DNA of 64,000 nucleotides from Seonamhaeicola sp. S2-3 (GTDB lineage: Bacteria > Bacteroidota > Bacteroidia > Flavobacteriales > Flavobacteriaceae), in the NCBI RefSeq assembly GCF_001971785.1, contig NZ_CP019389.1:3421001-3485000 (forward strand), read 5' to 3'. Position 1 is the first letter of the stretch, and each line of letters opens with the position of its first letter. The notes under the pieces are model-generated. The model saw only the letters and a program-made list of their open reading frames with translations, did not search any database and was not told where the DNA came from. Shown in pieces: positions 26,121 through 35,790 of this stretch. The translations under genes and the position numbers were made by a program.

Positions 26121-27749
26121 ATGGATATCAACTTCAATATAAACGAAGATTACAATAAACTTTTACTTTCAGAATTAAATAAACGACTTATTAAAGTAAA
26201 ACTTGGTGGTGGTAAATCTAGAATTGAAAAGCACCACTCTAAGGGCAAATTAACAGCTAGAGAACGTATAGATTATTTATTAGATAACAAGTCGAAATCT
26301 GTTGAAATTGCTGCTTTTGCAGGTGAAGGCATGTATGAAGAACACGGAGGATGTCCGTCTGGAGGCGTTGTAGTTAAAATAGGCTACATAAAAGGAAAGC
26401 AATGTGTTGTAGTTGCTAATGATGCTACAGTAAAAGCAGGTGCTTGGTTTCCTATAACAGGGAAAAAGAATTTAAGAGCACAAGAGATTGCTATTGAAAA
26501 TAAATTGCCTATCATTTATTTAGTTGATTCTGCAGGTGTTTATCTGCCCATGCAAGATGAAATTTTCCCAGATAAAGAACATTTTGGGCGTATTTTTAGA
26601 AACAATGCCATTATGAGTAGTATGGGTATCACTCAAATTGCAGCTGTAATGGGTAGTTGTGTTGCTGGTGGAGCTTACTTACCTATTATGAGTGACGAAG
26701 CTTTAATTGTAGACAAAACAGGTAGTATATTTTTAGCAGGCAGTTATCTTGTTAAAGCGGCTATTGGTGAAACCATTGATAACGAAACTCTTGGAGGCGC
26801 CACAACACATTGTGAAATTAGTGGTGTTACCGATTATAAAGCAAAAGATGATAAAGATGCTTTAGATACCATAAAAAGTATAATTGATAAAATTGGCGAT
26901 TATGATAAGGCTGGATTTAACCGCATTAAGCCTGAAAAACCCTTAGAAAATCCTGAAGATATTTACGGCATTTTACCTAAAAGTAGAACCGATCAATACG
27001 ATATGTATGAAATTATAAAACGATTGGTTGATAATTCTGAATTTGATGAATACAAAGCTGGCTACGGAAAAACCATTATTACCGCTTATGCTAGAATTGA
27101 TGGATGGGCTGTTGGTATTGTTGCCAACCAACGTAAATTGGTAAAAACCCAAAAAGGAGAAATGCAATTTGGAGGTGTGATTTATAATGACAGTGCCGAT
27201 AAAGCAACCCGATTTATAGCCAATTGCAATCAAAAGAAAATACCGCTTCTTTTTTTACAAGACGTTACCGGATTTATGGTTGGCAGTAAAAGTGAACATG
27301 GGGGTATTATAAAAGATGGTGCTAAAATGGTTAATGCTGTTAGCAATTCCGTTGTACCAAAATTTACAGTAATTGTAGGTAATAGCTATGGTGCAGGCAA
27401 TTATGCTATGTGCGGAAAAGCCTATGACCCTAGATTAATTGTATCATGGCCAAGTGCAGAACTTGCTGTAATGAGTGGTAATTCTGCTGCTAAAGTTTTG
27501 CTTCAAATAGAGAAAGCCTCATTAGAAAAACAAGGTGAAAAATTCACCAAGGAAAAAGAAGATGCGCTTTACAAAAAAATTAAAGACAGATATGATAATC
27601 AAGTGTCGCCGTATTACGCTGCTGCCAGAATTTGGACAGATGCTATTATAGACCCTTTAGATACTAGAAAATGGATTAGTATGGGCATTGAAGCTGCAAA
27701 CCACGCTCCTATTGAAAAGAAATTTAATTTGGGGGTTTTGCAGGTTTAA
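26121..27749 (+). CDS. Acyl-CoA carboxylase, carboxyltransferase (beta) subunit, methylcrotonyl-CoA carboxylase-like
   Basis: 542 residues with the two crotonase-like halves of biotin-dependent carboxyltransferases. The N half has GKLTARERIDYLLD, the acyl-CoA binding region with GGVVVKIGYIKGK, and MGSCVAGGAYLPIMSDEALI (oxyanion hole glycines). The C half has FLQDVTGFMVG and NSYGAGNYAMCGKAYDPR. The blend of HGGCPSGGVV and LPMQDEIFPDKEHFGRIF is typical of methylcrotonyl-CoA carboxylase beta, used in leucine degradation. The biotin-carboxylase subunit is not in this window. It stands alone with a terminator behind it. Confidence 0.9.
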   Translation: MDINFNINEDYNKLLLSELNKRLIKVKLGGGKSRIEKHHSKGKLTARERIDYLLDNKSKSVEIAAFAGEGMYEEHGGCPSGGVVVKIGYIKGKQCVVVANDATVKAGAWFPITGKKNLRAQEIAIENKLPIIYLVDSAGVYLPMQDEIFPDKEHFGRIFRNNAIMSSMGITQIAAVMGSCVAGGAYLPIMSDEALIVDKTGSIFLAGSYLVKAAIGETIDNETLGGATTHCEISGVTDYKAKDDKDALDTIKSIIDKIGDYDKAGFNRIKPEKPLENPEDIYGILPKSRTDQYDMYEIIKRLVDNSEFDEYKAGYGKTIITAYARIDGWAVGIVANQRKLVKTQKGEMQFGGVIYNDSADKATRFIANCNQKKIPLLFLQDVTGFMVGSKSEHGGIIKDGAKMVNAVSNSVVPKFTVIVGNSYGAGNYAMCGKAYDPRLIVSWPSAELAVMSGNSAAKVLLQIEKASLEKQGEKFTKEKEDALYKKIKDRYDNQVSPYYAAARIWTDAIIDPLDTRKWISMGIEAANHAPIEKKFNLGVLQV

Positions 27750-27756
27750 AACAAAA

Positions 27757-27780
27757 AAAGCATAACCTATCCTATGCTTT
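27757..27780 (+). terminator. Probable terminator of the carboxyltransferase gene
   Basis: AAAGCATA (27757-27764) pairs with TATGCTTT (27773-27780), loop of 8 bases, only a short T tract. Confidence 0.5.
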
Positions 27781-27824
27781 TATAAAATTTTATGCGCAAA
27801 TACATTAAAAAAAATAACTACAAA

Positions 27825-27857
27825 AAAAAGTGCAACTTAAAATTAAGTTGCACTTTT
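27825..27857 (-). terminator. Terminator of dnaK
   Basis: A 15-bp stem (27825-27839 with 27843-27857), AAA loop, followed on the minus strand by a T run. Confidence 0.85.
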
Positions 27858-27879
27858 TAATTTAACAATTTGTTGTTTA

Positions 27880-29799
27880 TTACTTCACTTCTTCAAAGTC
27901 TACGTCTTCTACATCGCTTCCTTCGTTAGCATTACCAGCATTACCTCCTGCATTAGCATCTGGTCCTGGTTGAGCACCACCTGCTTGTTGCGCTTCGGCT
28001 TGAGCTTTGTACATTTCTTCAGAAGCAACTTTCCAAGCTTCGTTAATTTTCTCTAAAGCAGGCTCTATAGTAGCTATATCTTTAGTTTCATAAGCTTTTT
28101 TCAATTCTTCTAAAGCTTCTTGAATTGGTTTTTTCTTATCATCAGATAATTTATCACCAAATTCTTCTAATTGTTTTTCCGTTTGGAAAATCATAGAATC
28201 TGCTTCGTTTAATTTTTTAGCAGTTTCAGCCGCTTTTTTATCCGCTTCAGCATTAGCTTCAGCATCAGCTTTCATTTTTTGAATTTCTTCTTCAGTTAAT
28301 CCAGAAGACGCTTCAATTCTAATATCTTGTTTTTTACCAGTCGCTTTATCTTCAGCAGACACTTTAATAATACCGTTGGCATCAATGTCAAATGTTACTT
28401 CAATTTGAGGTACGCCTCTTTTTGCTGGTGGAATACCATCTAAATGGAAGCGTCCTATTGTTTTGTTGTCTGCAGCCATTGGTCTTTCACCTTGTAACAC
28501 ATGAATTTCCACTGAAGGCTGATTATCAGCAGCTGTAGAGAATATTTGTGATTTCTTAGTAGGAATGGTTGTATTTGCTTCAATTAATTTAGTAAATACA
28601 TTACCCATAGTTTCTATACCAAGAGATAACGGTGTTACATCTAAAAGTAATACATCCTTAACATCACCAGTTAAAACACCACCTTGAATACCAGCACCTA
28701 ATGAAACCACTTCGTCTGGGTTTACACCTTTACTTGGTGCTTTTCCAAAGAATTTTTCAACAGCTTCTTGTACCGCAGGAATACGTGTAGAACCACCTAC
28801 TAAAATAACCTCGTCAATATCGGATTTTGACAATCCTGCAGCTTTAAGAGCAGACTCACATGGTGCTATGGTACGTTTTACTAAGTCGTCTATTAATTGT
28901 TCAAATTTAGAACGTGTTAAAGTACGTACTAAGTGTTTTGGACCACTTGCAGTAGCCGTTATATAAGGTAAGTTAATTTCTGTTTGAGCAGATGATGACA
29001 ACTCAATCTTAGCTTTTTCGGCAGCTTCTTTTAAACGTTGAAGTGACATTGGGTCTTCTCTAAGATCCATACCCTCATCATTTTTAAACTCATCAGCTAA
29101 CCAATTAATAATTTTTTCATCTACATCATCACCACCTAAATGTGTATCTCCATCGGTAGATAATACTTCAAATACGCCATCTCCTAATTCTAATATAGAA
29201 ACGTCATGTGTACCTCCACCAAAGTCAAAAACCACTATTTTTTGGTCTTGTCCTTTTTTATCTAAACCGTAAGCTAAAGCTGCTGCTGTAGGCTCGTTAA
29301 TAATACGCTCAACTTTTAACCCAGCAATTTCACCAGCTTCTTTTGTAGCTTGACGCTGAGCGTCGTTAAAGTAAGCTGGTACTGTAATTACAGCTCTACT
29401 AACGTCTGCACCTAAATAATCTTCGGCCGTTTTCTTCATTTTTTGAAGAATCATAGCCGATAATTCTTGTGGTGTATATAATCTACCGTCAATATCAACT
29501 CTTGGTGTATCATTATCACCCTTAACAACTTTATATGGTACACGTTCTGCTTCACTACTAGACTCAGAATATTTATTACCCATAAAACGTTTTATTGAAT
29601 AAACTGTTTTTTTAGGGTTTGTTACCGCTTGTCTTTTTGCAGGATCACCAACTTTAATCTCACCACCCTCAACAAAGGCAATTACCGATGGTGTGGTACG
29701 TTTACCCTCTGCATTTGGGATTACTACAGGATCATTACCTTCCATTACAGAAACGCAAGAGTTGGTTGTTCCTAAATCTATTCCAATAATTTTACTCAT
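27880..29799 (-). CDS. dnaK: Molecular chaperone DnaK (Hsp70)
   Basis: 639 residues. The ATPase domain has [18 protein letters not shown], the [17 protein letters not shown] block, the [14 protein letters not shown] phosphate loop and [13 protein letters not shown]. The substrate domain contains [20 protein letters not shown] and [17 protein letters not shown] helical lid ends in a Gly/Ala-rich tail and the EEVK-type C-terminus ([10 protein letters not shown]). The chaperone partners dnaJ and grpE are not adjacent, as is usual in flavobacteria. An unusual palindrome and a TGGCAT-type element precede the gene (29860-29900). Confidence 0.98.
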   Translation of the reverse strand: MSKIIGIDLGTTNSCVSVMEGNDPVVIPNAEGKRTTPSVIAFVEGGEIKVGDPAKRQAVTNPKKTVYSIKRFMGNKYSESSSEAERVPYKVVKGDNDTPRVDIDGRLYTPQELSAMILQKMKKTAEDYLGADVSRAVITVPAYFNDAQRQATKEAGEIAGLKVERIINEPTAAALAYGLDKKGQDQKIVVFDFGGGTHDVSILELGDGVFEVLSTDGDTHLGGDDVDEKIINWLADEFKNDEGMDLREDPMSLQRLKEAAEKAKIELSSSAQTEINLPYITATASGPKHLVRTLTRSKFEQLIDDLVKRTIAPCESALKAAGLSKSDIDEVILVGGSTRIPAVQEAVEKFFGKAPSKGVNPDEVVSLGAGIQGGVLTGDVKDVLLLDVTPLSLGIETMGNVFTKLIEANTTIPTKKSQIFSTAADNQPSVEIHVLQGERPMAADNKTIGRFHLDGIPPAKRGVPQIEVTFDIDANGIIKVSAEDKATGKKQDIRIEASSGLTEEEIQKMKADAEANAEADKKAAETAKKLNEADSMIFQTEKQLEEFGDKLSDDKKKPIQEALEELKKAYETKDIATIEPALEKINEAWKVASEEMYKAQAEAQQAGGAQPGPDANAGGNAGNANEGSDVEDVDFEEVK

Positions 29800-29859
29800 A
29801 ATATGTTATACTTTATTGTGTTGAATTTGAATGTTCATTTTTAAACTCGTTTACTAAAT

Positions 29860-29900
29860 GTCAATGATTATGCCATTACAAAAATGCTGACACAGTGTCA
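29860..29900 (-). promoter_or_regulatory. dnaK upstream element: TGACAC palindrome plus TGGCAT-N5-TTGAC
   Basis: On the minus strand TGACAC-T-GTGTCA (29900-29888) is a perfect 6-bp-arm palindrome. Twelve bases later comes TGGCATAATCATTGAC (29875-29860). This has GG and GA 10 bases apart, close to a sigma-54 -24/-12 element, whose second dinucleotide should be GC. No CIRCE element (the HrcA operator) is present. A heat-shock operator plus promoter is the simplest reading. Confidence 0.5.
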
Positions 29901-29963
29901 TATTTTTGTTAATTTACAGTCATAAGCAAAATAAATAGTGGCACATTAAAAGTTATAATAATT

Positions 29964-30106
29964 ATGGCGCTCCCCACCAGATCGGGCTTTACTCAATTAT
30001 TAAATTTCAAATTAATGAATTCGTGAATATGAATATTTTACTACTCGCTCCTTTCTAATGTCGGGGAACTCAAACATACCGTTCAATCCCTAGCGCACTT
30101 GCTAGC
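29964..30106 (-). ncRNA. Structured intergenic element, copy 2 (candidate non-coding RNA)
   Basis: On the minus strand the order of blocks matches the element at 20168-20251: GCAAGTGCG leader, GCGCT closing arm (30096-30092), GGGATTGAACGG, a GAGCGAG block, AAAGCCCGA, then AGCGC (29971-29967). The closing pairs are GCGCT/AGCGC here and GCGTT/AACGC in copy 1, so a T-A pair became C-G with pairing kept. The middle is about 60 bases longer and AT-rich. It lies in the 405-base gap between divergent dnaK and sdaA; apart from this element and the two promoters the gap holds no gene. Confidence 0.5.
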
Positions 30107-30150
30107 AACAACAACACCTATTATTATGCTTAAACTTTACACCTTACACT

Positions 30151-30181
30151 TTTGTGAGCATAAAAAAACAATCTATATTTG
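30151..30181 (+). promoter_or_regulatory. Bacteroidota-type promoter of sdaA
   Basis: TTTG (30151-30154), a 19-base spacer and TATATTTG (30174-30181) form the best consensus promoter in the window, 23 bases before the start codon. A decayed copy of the same region is at 34031-34085. Confidence 0.8.
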
Positions 30182-30204
30182 TTTTAACTATAACGTTGTA
30201 GTAA

Positions 30205-31626
30205 ATGGAATGTATCTCGGTTTTCGATATGCTAAAAATTGGCATTGGTCCTTCTAGTTCCCATACACTAGGTCCATGGCGCGCAGCAGAAGAATTTATA
30301 AAAGAATTAAAAAGCTCCAATAACTTTGAACACATTCACCATGTTTCTGTTAACCTATACGGCTCCCTTTCTTTAACAGGAAAAGGACACGCAACCAATT
30401 ATGCAGTGGTTTTAGGTTTACTTGGAGCAAACCCTGAAACTATTCCGGTTGAACATATTCCTAAAAAAATAGAAACGGTTAAATCATCAAAGAAATTACA
30501 TCTTAATGGTGAAATTTTAATCGATTTCAATTTTGAAAAAGATATCAAATTCAAAAAAACATTTTTACCCTTTCATGCCAACGGTATAAAATTTACAGCA
30601 CAAACAAAATCTAAAAAAATAACATCAACCTTTTATTCTATTGGTGGCGGATTTGTAATTAAGGAAGATAGTAATAACACCAAAAAGAATTTTGAAATTA
30701 AATGCGCTTTCCCCTATCCTATTGAAAAAGGCACAGAGCTTTTAGAGTTTTGCAAAACACTTAATAAATCTGTTTCTGAAGTTGTTTTAGAAAACGAAAA
30801 ATCCATTAGAAATGAAGATGACATTAATAAAGAACTAAAACGCATTTGGGATGTTATGTTAGAGTGCATATACACTGGTTGTCATACCGAAGGCATATTA
30901 CCTGGTGGATTGAACGTAAGAAGGCGTGCCTTTGATATGCACCAAAAGTTAATTGGTAATAAACCATACACCAACCCTGTAGAATGGATTTATAGTATTA
31001 GAGACACCGAGGTTAAATTTCGTCAAATTATAAAATGGGTTAGCTGTTTTGCGCTTGCTGTAAATGAAGTTAATGCTGCTTTAGGACGTGTAGTTACAGC
31101 ACCAACAAATGGTAGTGCAGGCGTAATTCCTGCAGTTTTAATGTACTATTTAGTTATTGAAAATCATGATGGTAATTTTGAAGATATTAAACAATTTTTA
31201 CTAGTAGCCGGAGAAATTGGTAGCATTTTTAAAAAAGGAGCCACTATTAGTGCTGCTATGGGGGGCTGTCAAGCAGAAATTGGAGTATCTTCTGCTATGG
31301 CTGCGGCAGCTCTTTGTGAACTTTTAGGCGGTACACCCGAACAAGTGTTAATTGCTGCTGAAATAGCTATGGAACATCACCTAGGATTAACCTGCGATCC
31401 CATTGGTGGTTTAGTACAAATACCATGTATTGAACGCAATGCCATGGGGGCAATAAAAGCCATAAATGCAGCTGAATTAGCCCTAGACACAACTCCCGAA
31501 AATACCAAAGTACCACTTGATAAAGTAGTAAATACGATGTGGGAAACCGCAAAAGATATGAATACCAAATACAAAGAAACTAGCGAAGGTGGTTTAGCGG
31601 TTGGTGTTCACTTAACAGATTGTTAG
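30205..31626 (+). CDS. sdaA: L-serine ammonia-lyase (iron-sulfur type, single chain)
   Basis: 473 residues; converts L-serine to pyruvate and ammonia using a 4Fe-4S cluster. The beta domain opens with [20 protein letters not shown]. The alpha domain has the [13 protein letters not shown] block, the cysteine in [20 protein letters not shown], and the cysteines of [20 protein letters not shown]. The length fits the fused alpha/beta type. The last 174 bases are repeated 2,645 bases downstream at 34098-34271 with 6 differences, 5 of them synonymous, so this locus is a mosaic. Confidence 0.95.
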   Translation: MECISVFDMLKIGIGPSSSHTLGPWRAAEEFIKELKSSNNFEHIHHVSVNLYGSLSLTGKGHATNYAVVLGLLGANPETIPVEHIPKKIETVKSSKKLHLNGEILIDFNFEKDIKFKKTFLPFHANGIKFTAQTKSKKITSTFYSIGGGFVIKEDSNNTKKNFEIKCAFPYPIEKGTELLEFCKTLNKSVSEVVLENEKSIRNEDDINKELKRIWDVMLECIYTGCHTEGILPGGLNVRRRAFDMHQKLIGNKPYTNPVEWIYSIRDTEVKFRQIIKWVSCFALAVNEVNAALGRVVTAPTNGSAGVIPAVLMYYLVIENHDGNFEDIKQFLLVAGEIGSIFKKGATISAAMGGCQAEIGVSSAMAAAALCELLGGTPEQVLIAAEIAMEHHLGLTCDPIGGLVQIPCIERNAMGAIKAINAAELALDTTPENTKVPLDKVVNTMWETAKDMNTKYKETSEGGLAVGVHLTDC

Positions 31627-31755
31627 TTTTTATTTTAACTACCTCTAGTTAAAAACTGTAATTAGTCACTTAAACTAAAATATTAGACATTTATAAAATA
31701 TTATTGTTAGGTTTTATTTATATTTTTATTTTGAGCATTATATCATTATCGTGCT

Positions 31756-34005
31756 ATGATAGATAAATGTCATCAAATAATTTTTTGGTTTAAAAATATT
31801 ATTAAAAAAATCAAACCTGGAAAAACTGCAATAAAAGGAGCTTCTCTAAGTTTATTAATTGTTACATTCTTTTTTTGGATACTATATTGCTCTCTAATAT
31901 ACATCAATCTTAAGGATTTTTGGATAATAATACTTTGCTTAGTTTTTGCTTTGTTAATCATTGTATTTGGATATTTCATTAAATGGAGTATTATATTTTT
32001 AGTTCGCATACCTAAAATATTAATCATAGCGATTTCAATAGCGCCCCCCTTAATATACATAATGACATCTGATGGGTTATTAACAACGTTTATTGTTATT
32101 ATATTATCATTATGCGGAGCTAGTATATTAGTTTTAAAAAAAGGGTTTAAAAATTTATCTATCACACATAAAATACTCACTGTATTAGTCGCTTCTTTAG
32201 GATTTGTTGGGTTAAGCGGTGTTATTTTTCTATATAATAAAAATGTTTTTAATGTTACTCCTATAGCAAACGCAGCGCTATTATCTGAATCACAAATTCA
32301 GCAATTAGACTTTATTTCCCCTTTAGAAAAAGGTCCTTATAAAGTGAAGTATTTAACTTATGGTAGTGGAACCGATCTTCATAGACCAGAATATGCTACA
32401 AAAGTTGATTTTATAACTAATCCGGTAAATGGTAGGTTCCTTAACGATCAGAGCGGATTTAGAGGTTGGTGGCGTAAGAAATATTGGGGGTTTAACTCAA
32501 AATCTTTACCTTTAAATGCAAGAGTTTATTTTCCAGAAGGAGAAGGTCCATTTCCTTTAGTTTTAATTGTTCATGGCGATCATAGCATGCAAGATTATTC
32601 CGATGATGGATATGGTTATTTAGGTGAATTGTTAGCTTCTAAAGGGATAATAATGGCCTCGGTTGATGAAAATTTTCTTAACAAATCGTGGTCTAATTTC
32701 TTCAAAGGCTTAAACAAGGAAAATCATACAAGAGGTTGGTTATTATTAGAGCACTTAAAAACTTGGCACGAATGGAATAAACAGAAAGACCATGTATTCT
32801 ATAAAAAAATTGATACAACAAATTTGGCATTAATAGGACATTCTAAGGGAGGTGAAGCAGTAGTATACGCCTCAGTATTCAATAAATTACCTTTTTATCC
32901 TGATGATGCTTCAATAAAATTTAATTACAACTACAGTATTAAGTCAGTTGTTGCAATTGCTCCTGTAGACGGGCAAAATAAACTGGGTGGTAGTAATCCA
33001 GTGCTTGAAGATGTAAATTATCTCGTGTTACATGGCTCACATGACGGAGATGTGAGTTCCTTCATGGGGTCTCAACAATATGAAAGAATCGTTTTTAATG
33101 ATAGTCTATATCATTTTAAATCTGGAGTTTATATTTATGGAGCTAATCACGGACAGTTTAATTCTAGTTGGGGTAGCAATGATACTTTTAACCCTTTTAC
33201 TGGGTTACTTAACCAAAAACAGCTTATTAGTGAAGAAGATCAGAAAAAAATCACTAAAACTTACATTAGCTCATTTCTTGATATCACATTAAATAATAAA
33301 AAAGAATATCTACCCTTGTTTATTGATGCTAGAAAAGGTAAAAACTGGCTACCTAAAACAATTTATTTAAATCAATTTGAAGATTCAAGTTTTGAGGCTA
33401 TTGCTAATTTTGACGAAGATTTTAATCTTCAAACCGTTTCTAAAAAGGGAGGGAAAATTGAGACAAAAAATTTATCCTTGTGGAAAGAGCAAGAAATACA
33501 ACTTAAATGGCGAAAAAAAGGCAGTAGATCTCTTTTCCTTGAATGGAAATACAACCATAAAGATAAAAGCAAATCAATTAAATCTATGCCTGAATCGTTA
33601 ATTGCTAGCTATACAATCAATATACCTCCTACTCCTTTAGACTCTACATTATCATTTGTGTTTTCAATGTCTGAGTATAAAGAAAATAATAATCCTAATC
33701 AAAAACCTATAGACTTTACTATCCTATTAAGTGACACATTTGGAAATGAAATCACATTTCCGTTAAGTAAATTTTCTCTTTTGCAAAAAAAAATAAAAGC
33801 GGTCATTAAAAAGTCAGAGTTCATTAAAGGTATTAAGCAATCTGAAATGGTATTTCAAACGTTTTATTTTCCTTTAAAAGATTTCCAAAAAAACAATCCA
33901 AACTTTGATTTCTCTAATACAAATAAAATAAGTTTCATTTTTAATATAAATAAAACAGGTTCAGTAGCCATTGATAATATTGGGTTTATGAAAAGTTTAA
34001 ATTAA
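31756..34005 (+). CDS. Membrane-anchored alpha/beta hydrolase
   Basis: 749 residues. Roughly five hydrophobic helices fill the first 165 residues. A soluble alpha/beta-hydrolase domain follows (about 250-500) with oxyanion region [11 protein letters not shown], nucleophile S363 in [10 protein letters not shown], the likely acid D430 in [10 protein letters not shown] and H465 in [10 protein letters not shown]-terminal beta-sandwich-like region (about 520-749) ends [13 protein letters not shown] and may bind carbohydrate or lipid. The hydrolase core resembles chlorophyllase/PET-hydrolase-like lipases. The gene sits between the intact and the deleted copy of sdaA, so it probably arrived by recombination. 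Substrate unknown. Confidence 0.75.
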   Translation: MIDKCHQIIFWFKNIIKKIKPGKTAIKGASLSLLIVTFFFWILYCSLIYINLKDFWIIILCLVFALLIIVFGYFIKWSIIFLVRIPKILIIAISIAPPLIYIMTSDGLLTTFIVIILSLCGASILVLKKGFKNLSITHKILTVLVASLGFVGLSGVIFLYNKNVFNVTPIANAALLSESQIQQLDFISPLEKGPYKVKYLTYGSGTDLHRPEYATKVDFITNPVNGRFLNDQSGFRGWWRKKYWGFNSKSLPLNARVYFPEGEGPFPLVLIVHGDHSMQDYSDDGYGYLGELLASKGIIMASVDENFLNKSWSNFFKGLNKENHTRGWLLLEHLKTWHEWNKQKDHVFYKKIDTTNLALIGHSKGGEAVVYASVFNKLPFYPDDASIKFNYNYSIKSVVAIAPVDGQNKLGGSNPVLEDVNYLVLHGSHDGDVSSFMGSQQYERIVFNDSLYHFKSGVYIYGANHGQFNSSWGSNDTFNPFTGLLNQKQLISEEDQKKITKTYISSFLDITLNNKKEYLPLFIDARKGKNWLPKTIYLNQFEDSSFEAIANFDEDFNLQTVSKKGGKIETKNLSLWKEQEIQLKWRKKGSRSLFLEWKYNHKDKSKSIKSMPESLIASYTINIPPTPLDSTLSFVFSMSEYKENNNPNQKPIDFTILLSDTFGNEITFPLSKFSLLQKKIKAVIKKSEFIKGIKQSEMVFQTFYFPLKDFQKNNPNFDFSNTNKISFIFNINKTGSVAIDNIGFMKSLN

Positions 34006-34030
34006 AAAGAGATGTTTTTTACCTTTTAGT

Positions 34031-34271
34031 TCTTTTTTGGAACATAAAAACATTCTATTTTTATTTTAACTATAATATTGTTGTAAATACTTTGATTATA
34101 AAAGCCATAAATGCAGCTGAATTAGCCTTAGACACAACTCCCGAAAACACCAAAGTACCGCTTGATAAAGTAGTAAATACCATGTGGGAAACCGCAAAAG
34201 ATATGAATACCAAATACAAAGAAACTAGCGAAGGTGGTTTAGCGGTTGGTGTTCACTTAATAGATTGCTAA
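34031..34271 (+). pseudogene. Remnant second sdaA: promoter region joined to 3' end
   Basis: Bases 34035-34086 align with the upstream region of sdaA (30151-30205), including the shared block TTTTAACTATAA. Then 34098-34271 match the last 174 bases of sdaA (31453-31626) with six differences, ending in its own stop. About 1.25 kb of the gene body is missing at the junction near 34087-34098. The -7 box has changed from TATATTTG to TATTTTTA, so it is probably silent. The 34006-34384 gap holds only this remnant and a terminator. Confidence 0.85.
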
Positions 34272-34334
34272 AAAACACATATTCTACAAGATATTATGTT
34301 GAAGAATCATTTGTTTTTGTATAAAATTTAGCAT

Positions 34335-34365
34335 AAAAAAAGCGACTATAACAGTCGCTTTTTTT
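34335..34365. terminator. Bidirectional terminator after the cold-shock gene
   Basis: A stem of about 13 bp around AAGCGACT / AGTCGCTT (34335-34347 with 34353-34365), 5-base loop, A and T runs on both sides. Confidence 0.85.
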
Positions 34366-34384
34366 AAAAGATTATCGAAGCGTT

Positions 34385-34576
34385 TTATACTACTTCAACG
34401 TTTATGGCATTTAAGCCTTTTCTACCTTGTTCAGTGTTATATTGAACTTTATCATTTTCTCTAATTTCATCTATTAAACCAGATGAATGTACAAAAATAT
34501 CTTCGCTTGAATCGGCTGGTGTAATAAAACCAAATCCTTTTAAATTGTTAAAAAACTTTACTGTTCCTTCTTTCAT
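34385..34576 (-). CDS. Cold-shock protein (CspA family)
   Basis: 63 residues, a single OB-fold cold-shock domain with RNP1 LKGFGFITP and RNP2 DIFVHSSGL, ending INVEVV. The family binds single-stranded RNA and melts structure at low temperature. It lies 40 bases downstream of a DEAD-box helicase on the same strand, with no separate promoter visible in that gap, so the two are likely co-transcribed with the desaturase. Confidence 0.95.
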   Translation of the reverse strand: MKEGTVKFFNNLKGFGFITPADSSEDIFVHSSGLIDEIRENDKVQYNTEQGRKGLNAINVEVV

Positions 34577-34616
34577 AATTATTATATTTATTTATTATTT
34601 TATTGTTTTTGTGTAA

Positions 34617-35774
34617 TTAATTTACAAATGTGTAGGCCATTCCTGTGGTTTCTGCTCGTCCTGTCCTTCCTATTCTATGTATATAACTATCCATACTTTG
34701 GGGTAATTGATAATTAATAACATGCGTTACGCCTTTTATATCAATTCCGCGAGCAGCTACATCTGTTGCTACCAGTATTTTTGTTTTACCAGACTTAAAT
34801 TGCGCAATGGCTTTTGTTCTATAATTTTGAGATTTATTGCCATGAATGACATCAGATTTTAAACCCGACTTAATAAGTTGTTTACTTAGCTTGTTTACAG
34901 CTCTTTTAGTTTCTGCAAATAGCAGCACTTTTTCAAAAGAAGGTTCATTAACAAGGTTAAATAATACATCAAATTTATTTTCATTGCTTCCTACTTTAAT
35001 AATATCCTGCTCTACATTATCACTTGACTTAGTACCGTTAGATACAGCCACGTGTATAGGGTTATGCACAATTTGATTAATGAGTTTTTCTTGAGAAGAG
35101 TTTACCGTAGCACTAAATAACATAGTTTGCTTTCGGCTATGCATACCTGAAACTAGTTTTTGAATATCTTTAATAAACCCCATGTCTAACATACGGTCAA
35201 ATTCATCTAAAACAAGTGTAGATATATTATTAATTCTCAATGCTTTTCTATCTATTAAGTCGTTTAATCGTCCTGGGGTTCCCACAACTAATTTCAAATT
35301 TTGCTTGGTTTTTACTATGTCTTTTTCAACATTAGTACCTCCTATAAAGCATGCAGATTGAAACCTTAAATCTTTTGTTAATGATTTAAATTCCTCAAAA
35401 ACCTGTTGCGCAAGTTCTCTTGTAGGAACTACTACCAATCCAGTAATTTCATTATTTTCTAACATTTGTTGAACCATAGGAATAAGAAACGCACCTGTTT
35501 TACCAGTACCCGTTGCAGCTATTCCTATTAGGTTATTTCCTTGTAATAAATCATCTATAGATTTATCTTGAATTTCTGTTGTAGTAGAATATCCCTTATC
35601 TGAAATATTCTTACTTAATTGTTGATGCAATTCTATTTCTGCAAAATCTCGCGTTATAACTTGAGGTTTTTCAATAGTTTGTGTTGCTTTTTTAACCAGT
35701 AACTCTGGATTCAATCTAGAGACAGGTCGTTTACCAGATGATCTTTTCTGGTTTCTATTTTTATTATAATTCAT
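34617..35774 (-). CDS. DEAD-box RNA helicase (RhlE-like), short C-terminus
   Basis: 385 residues. Motifs: Q-like TTEIQDKSI, motif I AATGTGKTGAF, Ia VVPTRELAQQ, Ib GTPGRLND, motif II LVLDEFDRML (DEFD instead of the usual DEAD), motif III SATVNS, motif V ATDVAARGIDIKGV and motif VI HRIGRTGR. The protein stops only 12 residues after motif VI (AETTGMAYTFVN), earlier than most relatives, which have 20-60 or more extra residues, often basic. The basic N-terminus (NKNRNQKRSSGKRPVSR) may provide RNA binding. It lies between the desaturase and cold-shock genes. Confidence 0.9.
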   Translation of the reverse strand: MNYNKNRNQKRSSGKRPVSRLNPELLVKKATQTIEKPQVITRDFAEIELHQQLSKNISDKGYSTTTEIQDKSIDDLLQGNNLIGIAATGTGKTGAFLIPMVQQMLENNEITGLVVVPTRELAQQVFEEFKSLTKDLRFQSACFIGGTNVEKDIVKTKQNLKLVVGTPGRLNDLIDRKALRINNISTLVLDEFDRMLDMGFIKDIQKLVSGMHSRKQTMLFSATVNSSQEKLINQIVHNPIHVAVSNGTKSSDNVEQDIIKVGSNENKFDVLFNLVNEPSFEKVLLFAETKRAVNKLSKQLIKSGLKSDVIHGNKSQNYRTKAIAQFKSGKTKILVATDVAARGIDIKGVTHVINYQLPQSMDSYIHRIGRTGRAETTGMAYTFVN

Positions 35775-35790
35775 TTGTTTTTTTTATTTA

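Noticed and set aside
31630-31655. Palindrome TAACTA-CCTC-TAGTTA after sdaA considered as a terminator
   Set aside because: The T run precedes the stem and A follows it, the wrong order for a plus-strand terminator.
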